Under the pieces are notes generated by a model. That model was not told where the DNA came from, did no database searches, and saw only the letters and a list, made by a program, of their open reading frames with translations. DNA of 64,000 nucleotides from Paraburkholderia solitsugae. GTDB taxonomy: Bacteria > Pseudomonadota > Gammaproteobacteria > Burkholderiales > Burkholderiaceae. Positions 38,608-47,661 of this stretch are shown piece after piece. The DNA lies in assembly GCF_013177695.1 (NCBI RefSeq), contig NZ_WOEY01000002.1:1-64000 (forward strand), read 5' to 3'. Each line of letters starts with the position of its first letter. Position 1 is the first letter of the stretch. Made by a program: the position numbers and the translations under genes.

Positions 38608-40139
38608 AGCTGTCGCGCACCCTGCCCTTATTGCCGCTGTTGTCGCTGTTGCCTTTGGCCGTCGCGCTCAACGGCTGCATGAACGTCGGCCCCAATTACT
38701 CGCTGCCGAAGCAGGCGCTGATCAACGCGCCCCTCGCCAACGCGCCGATCGAAGGAGCCGATGCCAAACTGACCACCCGGCAGAACGTGCCCGCGGTCTG
38801 GTGGAAGCTCTATGACGATCCGGTGCTGAACAGCCTCGTCGACCAAGCGCTGCAATCGAATACCGACTTGCGCGTCGCTGCAGCGAACCTCGCGCGTTCG
38901 CGTGAAGCGCTGGGTGTGGCGCAGGCTCAAGGCGGCTTCTCCGGCAAGAGTTCGGTGCTACTCGAACGTGCGCAGGAATCGGCCGAGCAGTATCTGCTCT
39001 TCAACAAACTGCCGGTCACTAACGAAGGCGACATCGGTATCAGCATCTCGTACGAGATCGACCTGTTCGGCAAGCTGCGGCGTGGTGTCGAAGCGGCGGC
39101 GGCGGATACGGAATCCGTGCAGGCAGCGGGCGATCTTGCGCGAATCACGGTGGTCGCGGACGTGGTGCGCTCTTACGTCGACCAATGCTCGGCCGCCGAG
39201 GAACTCAGGGTTGCGCAGCAGTCGCTGGCACTGCAGAAGGAGCGTGTGGATGTGTCGCGCCGGCTGCGCGACGCGGGCCGCGGCAATCAGCCCGATGTGA
39301 CGCGTGGCCAGACCCAGGTCGATACCTTGGCGGCGGATATTCCACGCTACACGGCGCGCCGCCAGATCGCACAATACCGGCTCGCAGCGCTGCTGGCTCG
39401 CGCACCGTCCGATTTGCCGCCGGCCGTGCTGGCCTGTAGCACGCTGCCGCAGATCCGTCAGCCGATTCCGGTCGGCGACGGCGCCGCGCTGCTCAAGCGT
39501 CGTCCGGACGTGCGCGAGGCCGAACGTCAACTGGCGGCTTCGACAGCGCGCATCGGCGTCGCTACGGGCGCGTTGTATCCGACGGTGAGCATCGGGGCAT
39601 CGGCGGGTTTGACGGGGATTCTGGAAGATCTCGGCACGTCGCCGACGGCACGCTGGGCCTTCGGTCCACTGATCAGTTGGACCTTCCCAACGAATGGCGC
39701 GCGTGGCCGTGTGCGCGAAGCGGAAGCGTCGAGCAACGTGGCGTTGGCGAAGTTCGACGGCGTGGTGCTGACCGCGCTGCGCGAAACCGAAACCAGCCTC
39801 GCGACCTATGCGTCCGACTCCGCCCGCGCCGACGCTTTGCGCGCCGCGTTGAAGTCGGCCGCCGAGTCGGCGGATGAAACCCATCGGCTGTATCGCGCCG
39901 GACGCGAGTCGTTCATTTCGGATCTGGATGCGACCCGCACGCTGACCTCGACGAAATCTCAAGTGGCGGCCGCGGAGGGCCAGGTGGCGATCGATCAGGT
40001 CAACCTGTTCCTCGCGCTCGGCGGTGGGTGGGAGACCGATGCGCCGACGGCGCCTGACGCTGCGCTGCCTAACGCGGCGACTTCCGCTGCTGCGGCGCCG
40101 GCCAAGACCGTGCCGACGGCGGCCACCCAAGCGCCTTGA
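38604..40139 (+). CDS. Efflux outer-membrane lipoprotein (NodT/OprM family)
   Basis: 511-residue outer-membrane factor. The signal peptide ends in the lipobox ALNGC, so it is a lipoprotein. It carries two repeated OEP domains with NVPAVWWKLYDDPVLNSLV at the start, DIGISISYEIDLFGKLRRGVEAA, and LLKRRPDVREAERQLAASTARIGVA in the second half. It ends in an Ala/Thr/Pro-rich tail of ~35 residues. ATGA overlap with the HlyD gene. It completes the export channel of the pump. Confidence 0.93.
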   Translation: MKLSRTLPLLPLLSLLPLAVALNGCMNVGPNYSLPKQALINAPLANAPIEGADAKLTTRQNVPAVWWKLYDDPVLNSLVDQALQSNTDLRVAAANLARSREALGVAQAQGGFSGKSSVLLERAQESAEQYLLFNKLPVTNEGDIGISISYEIDLFGKLRRGVEAAAADTESVQAAGDLARITVVADVVRSYVDQCSAAEELRVAQQSLALQKERVDVSRRLRDAGRGNQPDVTRGQTQVDTLAADIPRYTARRQIAQYRLAALLARAPSDLPPAVLACSTLPQIRQPIPVGDGAALLKRRPDVREAERQLAASTARIGVATGALYPTVSIGASAGLTGILEDLGTSPTARWAFGPLISWTFPTNGARGRVREAEASSNVALAKFDGVVLTALRETETSLATYASDSARADALRAALKSAAESADETHRLYRAGRESFISDLDATRTLTSTKSQVAAAEGQVAIDQVNLFLALGGGWETDAPTAPDAALPNAATSAAAAPAKTVPTAATQAP

Positions 40140-40288
40140 TTGACGCCACCGTAACCGCTGCCAGGAGCCCGGCTGGCCCAGCAGCATCGCGATAGCCGGT
40201 CCCAAGGTTTATTTTTGACAAGCTTTCTTTTACCTTTCAATTGAGGTTAAATACGAGCCTTCAACTACACGTTTAGAAGGGGGCACGT

Positions 40289-40381
40289 ATGTCGAATTTC
40301 ATGCAAGGCGCAGCGACGTTGGGCGGCTGTATCGGCATTTTCACGGTGGTGGTCGCGGTCGTGGAGATGCTGGCGAATTGA
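40289..40381 (+). CDS. Possible 30-residue single-helix membrane peptide
   Basis: ATG 40289 to TGA 40381 encodes a 30-residue peptide with a hydrophobic helix from about residue 8 to 28 (GAATLGGCIGIFTVVVAVVE). A strong purine-rich site, AGAAGGGGG, is 5 nt upstream, and a TTGACA hexamer occurs at 40215-40220, though no good -10 follows at the right distance. I do not recognise the peptide. Supported only by the ribosome-binding site and composition. Confidence 0.5.
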   Translation: MSNFMQGAATLGGCIGIFTVVVAVVEMLAN

Positions 40382-40438
40382 GCCCGCTGGGCTCGTGATC
40401 GGCTCACCCAGGCGCCCGCGCCTGCGGTATTGCCGGCC

Positions 40439-40900
40439 CTAAGCGGGCCGCCGTTTCGCGGCCGCCTGGTGAATCGCCGCCCGCACCCTCGGATACGTGC
40501 CGCAACGGCACACGATGTTGGACATCGCCGCATCGATGTCCGCATCGGTGGGATTGGGCTTTTCCTTGAGTAGCGCGCAGGCCGCCATCAGTTGCGCACT
40601 CTGGCAATAACCGCACTGCACCACGTCGAGATCGATCCACGCCGCTTTTAGCGCCTGCGCTTCGGCGCCCTGCACGCCTTCGATGGTCGTGATCTTCTGT
40701 GAGTGCAAGCTCGACATCGGCGTCTGGCAGGCAAGGCCCGCCTTGCCGTCCAGGTGGATCGTACACGCGCCGCAAATGCCCACGCCGCAGCCGAACTTGG
40801 TGCCGGTCATGCCGAGGTCGCAGCGCAGCACCCACAGGAGCGGCATATCCGGTTCGGCTTGCACGGCCACTGCCCGGCCGTTGATATTTAGCGATCCCAT
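40439..40900 (-). CDS. 2Fe-2S subunit of a molybdenum hydroxylase (IorA-like)
   Basis: 153-residue iron-sulfur subunit of an isoquinoline 1-oxidoreductase-type molybdenum hydroxylase. The plant-ferredoxin-like cluster is CGVGICGACTIHLDGKAGLAC, and the second is CGYCQSAQ plus CRCGTYPRVRAAI. ATG 40900 (MGSLNINGRAVAV) is chosen because GGAGAC precedes it at good spacing; an in-frame upstream extension of 10 codons overlaps the large-subunit gene. It passes electrons from the molybdenum subunit encoded 26 nt upstream. No FAD subunit is present, as in the two-subunit members of the family. Confidence 0.92.
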   Translation of the reverse strand: MGSLNINGRAVAVQAEPDMPLLWVLRCDLGMTGTKFGCGVGICGACTIHLDGKAGLACQTPMSSLHSQKITTIEGVQGAEAQALKAAWIDLDVVQCGYCQSAQLMAACALLKEKPNPTDADIDAAMSNIVCRCGTYPRVRAAIHQAAAKRRPA

Positions 40901-40926
40901 GCTTGTCTCCGTCAATCCAATGCGTT

Positions 40927-43197
40927 TCACGCGAGCCTCAACGGCAACGCGCGCAAGCGCTGGCCGGTCAGCGCGAACACTGCGTTGGCCACTGCCGGCG
41001 CGACCGGCGGCACGCCGAGTTCACCGACGCCTTGCGGGTGCATCTGGCTCGGCATGATGTCGGTTTCGATCACCGGACAATCGTTCATCCGCACGACTGG
41101 GAAATCGACGAAGTTCTTCTGCGTCACCACCCCGCCAACAATGGTGATTTCGTCCTGCAACGCAGTCGACAGGCCAAACACGATGCCGCTCTCCATCTGC
41201 TGACGAATCAAGTTTGGATTCACTGGCAGTCCGCAGTCGATCACGCAGACCACCCGATGCACGCGAATCTGCTTGTTCGGGCCGACCGATACCTCTGCCA
41301 CCTGCGCGACGACACTGCCGAACGCTTCGTGCAGCGCAACGCCGCGTGCCCGCTTGATGCCGTCGGCGGCATGCGCCAGTGGATGTCCCCAATCCGATAA
41401 GGCTGCAACGCGCCTTAACACCGCCAGATGGCGCGGATGCCGCGCGAGCAGCGCCGCGCGAAATGCAATCGGGTCCTGGCCTGTGGCTACGGCGAGTTCG
41501 TCGGTAAAGCCCTCGGTGAAAAACGCCTGGTGCGAATGGCCAACCGACCGCCAGAATCCAACCGGTACGGGCAATTCGACGATCTTGTGCGCCACGCGCG
41601 CAGTGGGCCATTCGTAGGGCTGATCGAACGCGCCTTCGCAAGTGGTTTTGTCGATGGGAATGCGGGGCACGCCGTAGTAGCGCGCGAGCGCGTCCGGCAC
41701 GATCGCCTGGCTTGCGGACGTGGCATGCCACGCGACCAGCTTGCCGTCTTTGTCGAAACCGGCCTTGAGCCGCGACACGCACGCCGGACGATAGAAATCG
41801 TGGGTGAAATCCTCCGCACGCGACCAGATTGTTTGTACCGGGCGGCCGCCACCCTCGCGCGCAATCGCCGCAGCTTGTGCGATGAAATCGAGTTCGAGAC
41901 GGCGCCCGAAAGCACCGCCGAGCAGTTGCGTTTGCACGTCGACTTTGTCGGGGTCGATGTTCAGCACTTTCGCGACGTGCTGGCGCGCGAGGCCCGGCAT
42001 TTGCGTCGAGACCCAGACGGTCGCCGCGCCGTCCGCGACCTGCACGGTGCAATTGACCGGCTCAACCGCGCCATGCGCGAGATACGGTGCGTGGTACTCG
42101 GCAGTGACGGTTCGCGCCGCGCCGCTCAGGGCAGCATCGACGTCGCCGCGATGGTAGTAAGCGTGGCCGTCACTGTCGTCCAGTGCCTGCGCGAGCTGAG
42201 TGTCCACGCCTGCGCTCGACAGATTTGCTGCAGCACCGTCATTCCACACCACGTTGACGGCGCTGACTGCGTTCATCGCGCGAAACGCGTTGTCCGCGAT
42301 CACCGCGACCGCGCCGCTGCCGCCCGCGTAGGGCGCTAACGCGAAGGCTTTGATGAACCCCGGCATTTTCGTGGCAGGCGAGGCGTCGAAATACGCCACC
42401 GTACCGCCTAGCGTGGGGCACATCACCACGCTTGCGTAGATGAGACCGTCGGGTAGCGCGTCAATGCCGAAGCGCGCCGTGCCGTTGATTTTCGATGCGG
42501 CTTCGATGCGTCGCATCGGTTTGCCGATCAGTTTGAAGTCCGCGGGATCTTTCAGCGCGACCTTCCATGGCAGCGGTTGCCGTGCAGCCATCGTGGACAG
42601 TTCGCCGAAGCTCGCCTTGTGGTCCGATGCGTGCAGTACGTACCCGCCTTCCGTACGGCATTCGCCGGCCGGCACCGTCCATTGCGCAGCCGCGGCGCCG
42701 ATCAGCATCGCACGCGCCGAGGCGCCGGCTTCACGCATCGGCGTCCATAGATCGTTCATGCTCGATGACCCGCCCGTCATCATCGTGCCGGCGTCGCGCA
42801 CCAGTTTGCTTGTCATCCAGACCGTGGCGCGCTTGATTGTGCTGTCGTCGTCCGGACGAAACGGCAGATCGTCGACGACGTTCTGCACGCTGTTGTAGAT
42901 CTTGTCGATCGGCGAGTTTTCCACTCGGACCTGCGACCAGTCGGCGTCCAGTTCCTCGGCCAGCAGCATGGCGAGGCCGGTGTGGATACCCTGCCCCATT
43001 TCCGCTTTGCACATCACGATCGTCACACTGTTGTCGGCGGAAATTTTGACCCAGCCGTTGAGTGCGACCTGATTGCCCTCCACCGGCAGCGCCGTGGAAG
43101 TGGTCAGGCGCTGCCCCGGCGGCAGCACCGACCAGCCGACCAGCAAAGCACCGAGCGCGCCGGCGCCGCCTAGCAGGAAGGTTCTGCGCTTTAGCAT
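40927..43197 (-). CDS. Molybdopterin-binding large subunit, xanthine oxidase family (IorB-like)
   Basis: 756 residues. The N-terminus MLKRRTFLLGGAGALGALLVG carries a KRRTFL twin-arginine signal, so the folded enzyme is exported to the periplasm. Molybdopterin-binding features include KAEMGQGIHTGLAMLLAEELD, the GGAFGRRLELDF motif and a C-terminal GVGELGVPPVAPAVANAV with the probable catalytic Glu. The substrate may be an N-heteroaromatic compound or an aldehyde; the isoquinoline name reflects the family only. First gene of the operon, with iorA-like following. Its electron acceptor (often a cytochrome c) is not encoded here. Confidence 0.92.
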   Translation of the reverse strand: MLKRRTFLLGGAGALGALLVGWSVLPPGQRLTTSTALPVEGNQVALNGWVKISADNSVTIVMCKAEMGQGIHTGLAMLLAEELDADWSQVRVENSPIDKIYNSVQNVVDDLPFRPDDDSTIKRATVWMTSKLVRDAGTMMTGGSSSMNDLWTPMREAGASARAMLIGAAAAQWTVPAGECRTEGGYVLHASDHKASFGELSTMAARQPLPWKVALKDPADFKLIGKPMRRIEAASKINGTARFGIDALPDGLIYASVVMCPTLGGTVAYFDASPATKMPGFIKAFALAPYAGGSGAVAVIADNAFRAMNAVSAVNVVWNDGAAANLSSAGVDTQLAQALDDSDGHAYYHRGDVDAALSGAARTVTAEYHAPYLAHGAVEPVNCTVQVADGAATVWVSTQMPGLARQHVAKVLNIDPDKVDVQTQLLGGAFGRRLELDFIAQAAAIAREGGGRPVQTIWSRAEDFTHDFYRPACVSRLKAGFDKDGKLVAWHATSASQAIVPDALARYYGVPRIPIDKTTCEGAFDQPYEWPTARVAHKIVELPVPVGFWRSVGHSHQAFFTEGFTDELAVATGQDPIAFRAALLARHPRHLAVLRRVAALSDWGHPLAHAADGIKRARGVALHEAFGSVVAQVAEVSVGPNKQIRVHRVVCVIDCGLPVNPNLIRQQMESGIVFGLSTALQDEITIVGGVVTQKNFVDFPVVRMNDCPVIETDIMPSQMHPQGVGELGVPPVAPAVANAVFALTGQRLRALPLRLA

Positions 43198-43544
43198 CGT
43201 ATGACTCGATCAGCTTGCACGTTGGCGGGGAAGCTGTGAAAGCGCGGATTGGCGCGGGGGTTTGTTTCGTCGGAACAGTATTAAGACGTAAGAGTGGGCG
43301 GGGGACTGAAAACCAGGGTTTCAGCCTATCCGTGCGGCGCTAGCTGATGCCCTTAGCCAAAAGAGCGAGCGCATGCTTGTGTCAGTTTATTAAATGTTAT
43401 TCGTCGCGTGGCGGCACGCTGCAGTGCAACTGGCTTGAGCGGCGGAAAAATGCGGAAGATGGCGGATTTTTGCTAACTGTGCAAGTCGCTAAATACATTT
43501 CTAAACAAATTGCCGTCCGCTCTCGCGCATGATCGAGGCAGAGC
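43198..43544. other. Intergenic region upstream of the molybdenum hydroxylase
   Basis: About 350 nt with no supported gene. It must contain the promoter for the minus-strand hydroxylase operon. The right part, from about 43380, is AT-richer and runs into the decayed toxin gene, but no toxin N-terminal sequence could be recognised in any frame. Confidence 0.45.
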
Positions 43545-43619
43545 TAACGAGCCCTGCGGCCCCCCAGCAAAGCAGATCTGGATCTAGCCAAAGCGCAATC
43601 GCGAATTGAAAGAGGTTAA
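43545..43619 (+). pseudogene. C-terminal remnant of a RelE/HigB-like toxin gene
   Basis: The frame ending at TAA 43617-43619 reads PPSKADLDLAKAQSRIERG, matching the usual C-terminus of HigB/Gp49-type toxins (a TSKxDLxLAxxR pattern). It ends 3 nt before the start of an HTH antitoxin gene, as in intact pairs. Only about 20 codons remain, with a stop at 43545 upstream and no recognisable N-terminal part. Assignment rests on this short motif and the position. Confidence 0.5.
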
Positions 43620-43622
43620 GCC

Positions 43623-43891
43623 ATGAGCAACCAAACATTTTCCAGCTCTGGAACGCCATCGAAGACACCCCAGAACAGGCACAAAACATGATGCTTCGAT
43701 CGGCCTTGATGATGGCGCTCAAGGACCATAGCATCCGTGCCGGAATGAGCCAGGCAGATGCTGCCAGGCATTTCTGCGTCACTCAGCCGTGTGTGTCCGA
43801 CCTCATGCGCGGCAAGATCAATCTGTTCTCGCTCGATGCATTGATCAATATGGCGGTCGCGGCGGACATGCGCATCGAGAGTAAAGCTTGA
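43623..43891 (+). pseudogene. XRE-family antitoxin gene with a one-base deletion near the start
   Basis: The expected start ATG 43623 reads MSNQTFSS and then shifts frame, ending at a TGA. In the next frame the sequence continues LWNAIEDTPEQAQNMMLRS and then an HTH domain (MSQADAARHFCVTQPCVSDL, RGKINLFSLDAL), the HigA/HTH_37 antitoxin pattern. Adding one base after AGC (near 43647) joins the frames into an 89-residue protein. The HTH part alone is open from ATG 43688 (67 residues) and might still be made. It could be real decay or a sequencing error. Confidence 0.7.
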
Positions 43892-43967
43892 ACGCAGTCT
43901 TGTCCGTCAAAGCCACGTCGTTGCCACGATATGCCCGAGTGCTAAATACAGCTAAACGCCCCCGAAT

Positions 43968-44855
43968 TCATCCGCCCTCCCGAATCATCTCAATCAACGC
44001 CCGCAGTCCCGCAGGTATATGACGTCGCCCAGGATAGTAAAGACACAGCCCGTCGAACGCCGGCGTCCAATCTTCCAGCACACGCTGCAGCGTGCCCGCT
44101 TCCAGATCCGCCGCCACGTTCCATTCGGTCATATACGCCAGTCCAAATCCCTCGCGGGCCGCCTCCATGATGAGCAACGGCTCATCGAGCGTCAGCATGC
44201 CCTGCACATCCACGCTGAAAGCCTCGCCGCGTCGCTCGAACTCCCAGTGATAAATACGCCCGCTCGGCATGCGCATCCGGATACAACGGTGTGCACGCAG
44301 ATCGTCCGGTGTGCGCGGCTTCGGATTTTCCTCGAAATAGGCGGGACTCCCAACGACTGCAAAACGCTGCGGCCGGTTGAACGGCACCGCGATCATGTCC
44401 TGCGGAACAATCTCAGCCAACCGAATGCCGGCATCGAAGCCCTCCACCACGATGTCGATCACGCGCCCCTCGGTGACGAGATCCAACTTCATCTCCGGAT
44501 AACGTCGTAGGTATTCCAGCAGCAAGGGCATCACCTGGCGCGCCGCGCCCGTCGATGTGTTGATGCGCAGCGTGCCAGCGGGCGTGTCGCGATAGCTGCC
44601 GGCCTGCTCGATGGCCACGCGGATGGTCGACAACGCCGGCGCCACACTGTCGACGAATTGCGCGCCCGCTTCGGACAACGACACGCTGCGTGTCGTCCGA
44701 TTAAAGAGCCGCACGCCGATGCGCGCCTCCAACGCCGCAATCGCATGGCTCAGCGCCGATGTCGACACGCCAAGTTCCGTCGCCGCTGCGCGGAAGCTGC
44801 GATGGCGCGCCACCGCGAGCACGCCTTCCAGTTCGCTCAAACCGGGCGTCTTCAT
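43968..44855 (-). CDS. LysR-family regulator, divergent to an aldehyde dehydrogenase gene
   Basis: 295 residues. The N-terminal HTH contains [41 protein letters not shown]; the effector domain begins near residue 90. This is the CrgA/DsdC-like branch in which the regulator often controls a divergent oxidoreductase. The start of the dehydrogenase gene is 100 nt away on the other strand, and the shared region is presumably its operator. No inducer can be inferred. Confidence 0.91.
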   Translation of the reverse strand: MKTPGLSELEGVLAVARHRSFRAAATELGVSTSALSHAIAALEARIGVRLFNRTTRSVSLSEAGAQFVDSVAPALSTIRVAIEQAGSYRDTPAGTLRINTSTGAARQVMPLLLEYLRRYPEMKLDLVTEGRVIDIVVEGFDAGIRLAEIVPQDMIAVPFNRPQRFAVVGSPAYFEENPKPRTPDDLRAHRCIRMRMPSGRIYHWEFERRGEAFSVDVQGMLTLDEPLLIMEAAREGFGLAYMTEWNVAADLEAGTLQRVLEDWTPAFDGLCLYYPGRRHIPAGLRALIEMIREGG

Positions 44856-44955
44856 TATCCCATCCTACTCAACGAATCATCCTCGATTATATGGCTAGTC
44901 AGCTCAATCCATTGAGCCTATCTTTGAGGCAACAACTTCTTGGATAGGAGCTTTC

Positions 44956-46377
44956 ATGCAGCAAATCGACAAGGTTTATATCGACGGCGCGTTCGTCACC
45001 CCGCACGGCGAGGAGTGGTTCGATCTTCACAACCCGGCTAAGGAAACGGTGATCGGCAAGGTGCGTCTGGCCGACGCGGAAGACGCGCGCCGCGCGATCG
45101 CAGCCGCCAAACGCGCCTTCCCGGCGTTTTCCCGCACCAGCAAGGAAGAGCGGATCGCGCTGCTCGATCGCATGCACGCCGCGGTTCAAGCGAGAGAAGA
45201 CGACCTGCTCGAAGCAATCGTCGAGGAATACGGTGCGCCGGCGTCACGCGCGCGCTGGATGGCGAAATACCCAGCGGACGTGCTGGCGGAAGTTATCAAG
45301 GTCTTACAGACCTATGAGTTCACGCGACGCGCCGGCACGGCCGACGTCGTCATGCAACCGCTCGGCGTCGCCGGACTGATTACACCGTGGAATAGCAATG
45401 GCGGCTTTATCTGCGGGAAGCTGGCTGCGGCGATTGCAGCGGGCTGCACGGCCGTCATCAAGCCGAGTGAAATGAGCGCGATCCAGACACGCATCATCAC
45501 CGAGGCACTGCACGAAGCCGGCTTGCCCGCGGGCGTGTTCAATATCGTCACGGGCCGAGGCGACACGGTGGGGGCGGAAATCAGCGCGCATCCGGACGTG
45601 GCGAAGATTTCATTCACCGGATCGACGGCTGTCGGCAAGACGATCCTGCGCACCGGCGCGGAGACATTGAAACGCGTCACGTTGGAGTTGGGCGGCAAAT
45701 CGCCGGTGGTCATACTCGACGACGCCGATTTCGCGGAAGCGGTGCCGTTGGCGCTCCAGGCAGGGTTCATGAACAGCGGTCAGGCATGTATCGCCGGTAC
45801 GCGGATTCTTGTGCCGCAGAGTCGCCTTACGGAATTCGAAGAGCGGGTGCGCTTTGAAGTCGCCCGCACGCAAGCCGGTGATCCGCGCGATCCGGCTACG
45901 CAAATCGGCCCGATGGTCAGCCGCAAGCAGTGGGAGCGCGTGCAGCGCTACATCGGCATCGGCATCGGCGAAGGCGCGCGATTGATTGCCGGTGGCGAGG
46001 GCCGACCGGAAGGACTGGAGCGCGGCTGGTTCGTGCGTCCGACCGTATTTAGCGGCGTCAGCAACGACATGACGATTGCCCGCGAGGAGATTTTTGGGCC
46101 GGTGCTGTCGATCATTGCGTATCGCGATACCGAGGAAGCGATCGCAATCGCCAATGACACAAGCTATGGGCTGCAAGCCTACGTCGTCTCGGCCGATGCG
46201 GTGCGGGCTCGCGCAGTCGCCACTCGTATCGACGCAGGGCGTGTACTGATCAACACGTTGGCACACGAGCCGGCCGCACCGTTCGGTGGCTTCAAGCAAT
46301 CGGGCATCGGGCGGGAATATGGCACGTTCGGGTTGGAAGCCTTCATGGAGCCTAAGTCGTTACTCGGCGTGAACTGA
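44956..46377 (+). CDS. Aldehyde dehydrogenase family protein
   Basis: 473-residue NAD(P)-dependent dehydrogenase. Motifs are the cofactor-binding PWNSNGGFICGKLAAAIAAG and KPSEMSA, SFTGSTAVGKTI, the general base in VTLELGGKSP, and the catalytic Cys in NSGQACIAGTRI. The C-terminus has EIFGPVLSIIAY. AGGAG precedes ATG 44956. Monocistronic, divergent from the LysR gene, so probably inducible. Its substrate aldehyde is unknown. Ends at a long hairpin shared with xylH. Confidence 0.92.
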   Translation: MQQIDKVYIDGAFVTPHGEEWFDLHNPAKETVIGKVRLADAEDARRAIAAAKRAFPAFSRTSKEERIALLDRMHAAVQAREDDLLEAIVEEYGAPASRARWMAKYPADVLAEVIKVLQTYEFTRRAGTADVVMQPLGVAGLITPWNSNGGFICGKLAAAIAAGCTAVIKPSEMSAIQTRIITEALHEAGLPAGVFNIVTGRGDTVGAEISAHPDVAKISFTGSTAVGKTILRTGAETLKRVTLELGGKSPVVILDDADFAEAVPLALQAGFMNSGQACIAGTRILVPQSRLTEFEERVRFEVARTQAGDPRDPATQIGPMVSRKQWERVQRYIGIGIGEGARLIAGGEGRPEGLERGWFVRPTVFSGVSNDMTIAREEIFGPVLSIIAYRDTEEAIAIANDTSYGLQAYVVSADAVRARAVATRIDAGRVLINTLAHEPAAPFGGFKQSGIGREYGTFGLEAFMEPKSLLGVN

Positions 46378-46421
46378 AAACAGGGCCTTGCTGATTGACG
46401 GGCGCGTCTGATCGCTCAGCA

Positions 46422-46454
46422 GGCGGTGCGTCAGCATTTGCATGACGCACCGCC
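46422..46454. terminator. Bidirectional hairpin between convergent dehydrogenase and xylH genes
   Basis: GGCGGTGCGTCA pairs perfectly with TGACGCACCGCC around a 9-nt loop, between two converging genes (stop codons at 46377 and 46462). No T tract follows on either strand, so termination strength is uncertain, but the location fits a shared terminator. Confidence 0.65.
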
Positions 46455-46461
46455 GGATGCC

Positions 46462-47661
46462 TCACCGCCGGTTCGATCCCGACACGACATCGATCCACAC
46501 AGCCAGCACAAGAATGCTGCCCTTCACGATCATCTGCCAGTACGCGTCGACGTCGAGCATGGACATGCCGTTATCCAGGCTCGCCATCACCAGTGCGCCG
46601 ATCAACGCACCGTAGACTGTCCCGGAGCCGCCGCGCATCGACGTCCCGCCGATAAAGCACGCGGCGATCGCGTCGAGCTCGCCCATCGATCCCGCCGACG
46701 GTGAGCCGGCCGCGAGCCGTGCTGTATTGACGATCCCGGCGAACGCGCACATCAGTCCCATCAGCGCGAAGATGGCCAGCTTCACGCGGTTGGTATTCAC
46801 ACCGGACAGCCGCGTCGCTTCCAGGTTGGAACCCACCGCATAGATGCGCCGCCCGAAAACGGTCTGCGTCGCGATCCACGTGAAAATACCGAGCAGCGCG
46901 AGCAGCAGCAGAACCGGCACGGGAATCCCGCCATAACGGTCGAGCGTGGCGACAAACGCGGCCAGAATCACGCCCGCCCCGACCACCTTTGCAACATCCT
47001 GCCAGATCGGCACCACTCGCAATTTGTAGCGCTCGCGATTGCTTCGTTGTCGCACGGTCAGAAAGGCCAGCACGACAAACAGCACGACGGCCAGCGTATC
47101 GCCCGCAAGACGCGGCAAATACCCCTGACCGACAAACACAAAACCATCGGAGACCGGCGCAATCGTCGAGCCGCCGGTGACACCGAGCAGAATGCCGCGA
47201 TACGCCAGCATGCCACCCAGGCCGACAATAAACGAAGGTACACGCCGGTACGTCGACCACCAACCGTTGAACATGCCGACGAGCACACCGAGCAGCATCA
47301 CCACGGGCACGGTGACGCCGATCGGCCAGTGCCGGTTGACGTCGAGAATCGCCGCGACACCGCCGAGCAAACCGAGCAACGACCCGACAGACAGATCGAT
47401 CTCGCCCGCGATGATCACGAACACCATGCCGCACGCGAGCATGCCGGTAATCGACATCTGCCGCAGCAGATTCGACAGATTGCGTGGCGTCACAAACGCG
47501 CCGTGCGTCAGAAAGGAGAAGAAAATCCAGATCACGGCGACGGCGATCAGCAACGCAAGAATCTTGTAGCGTGCGAACAGTTGCTGAATGCGCTGCGGGC
47601 CGCCGAAGGCGCCTCGCTGTACGGCGCCGTCGGCGGGTTGGGAAGTGACGTCGGGAGTCAT
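46462..47661 (-). CDS. xylH: Xylose ABC transporter permease
   Basis: 399-residue integral membrane permease of the ribose/xylose type with about ten hydrophobic segments. [24 protein letters not shown] and [25 protein letters not shown] are conserved in XylH/RbsC. The length near 400 residues fits XylH rather than RbsC (~320). Start overlaps the xylG stop (ATGA). Works with XylG and XylF; together with xylA it forms the inducible xylose operon. Confidence 0.93.
   Translation of the reverse strand: MTPDVTSQPADGAVQRGAFGGPQRIQQLFARYKILALLIAVAVIWIFFSFLTHGAFVTPRNLSNLLRQMSITGMLACGMVFVIIAGEIDLSVGSLLGLLGGVAAILDVNRHWPIGVTVPVVMLLGVLVGMFNGWWSTYRRVPSFIVGLGGMLAYRGILLGVTGGSTIAPVSDGFVFVGQGYLPRLAGDTLAVVLFVVLAFLTVRQRSNRERYKLRVVPIWQDVAKVVGAGVILAAFVATLDRYGGIPVPVLLLLALLGIFTWIATQTVFGRRIYAVGSNLEATRLSGVNTNRVKLAIFALMGLMCAFAGIVNTARLAAGSPSAGSMGELDAIAACFIGGTSMRGGSGTVYGALIGALVMASLDNGMSMLDVDAYWQMIVKGSILVLAVWIDVVSGSNRR

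Noticed and set aside
38958..40205. 415-codon minus-strand open frame
   Set aside because: Antisense to the outer-membrane factor gene; composition is Arg/Gly-rich as in GC-driven shadows.
46422..46454. CRISPR-like or REP array from the many hairpins in the window
   Set aside because: The hairpins at 21521, 28051, 46422, 54987 and 60936 differ in sequence (apart from the immunity duplicate) and are single, at gene ends.
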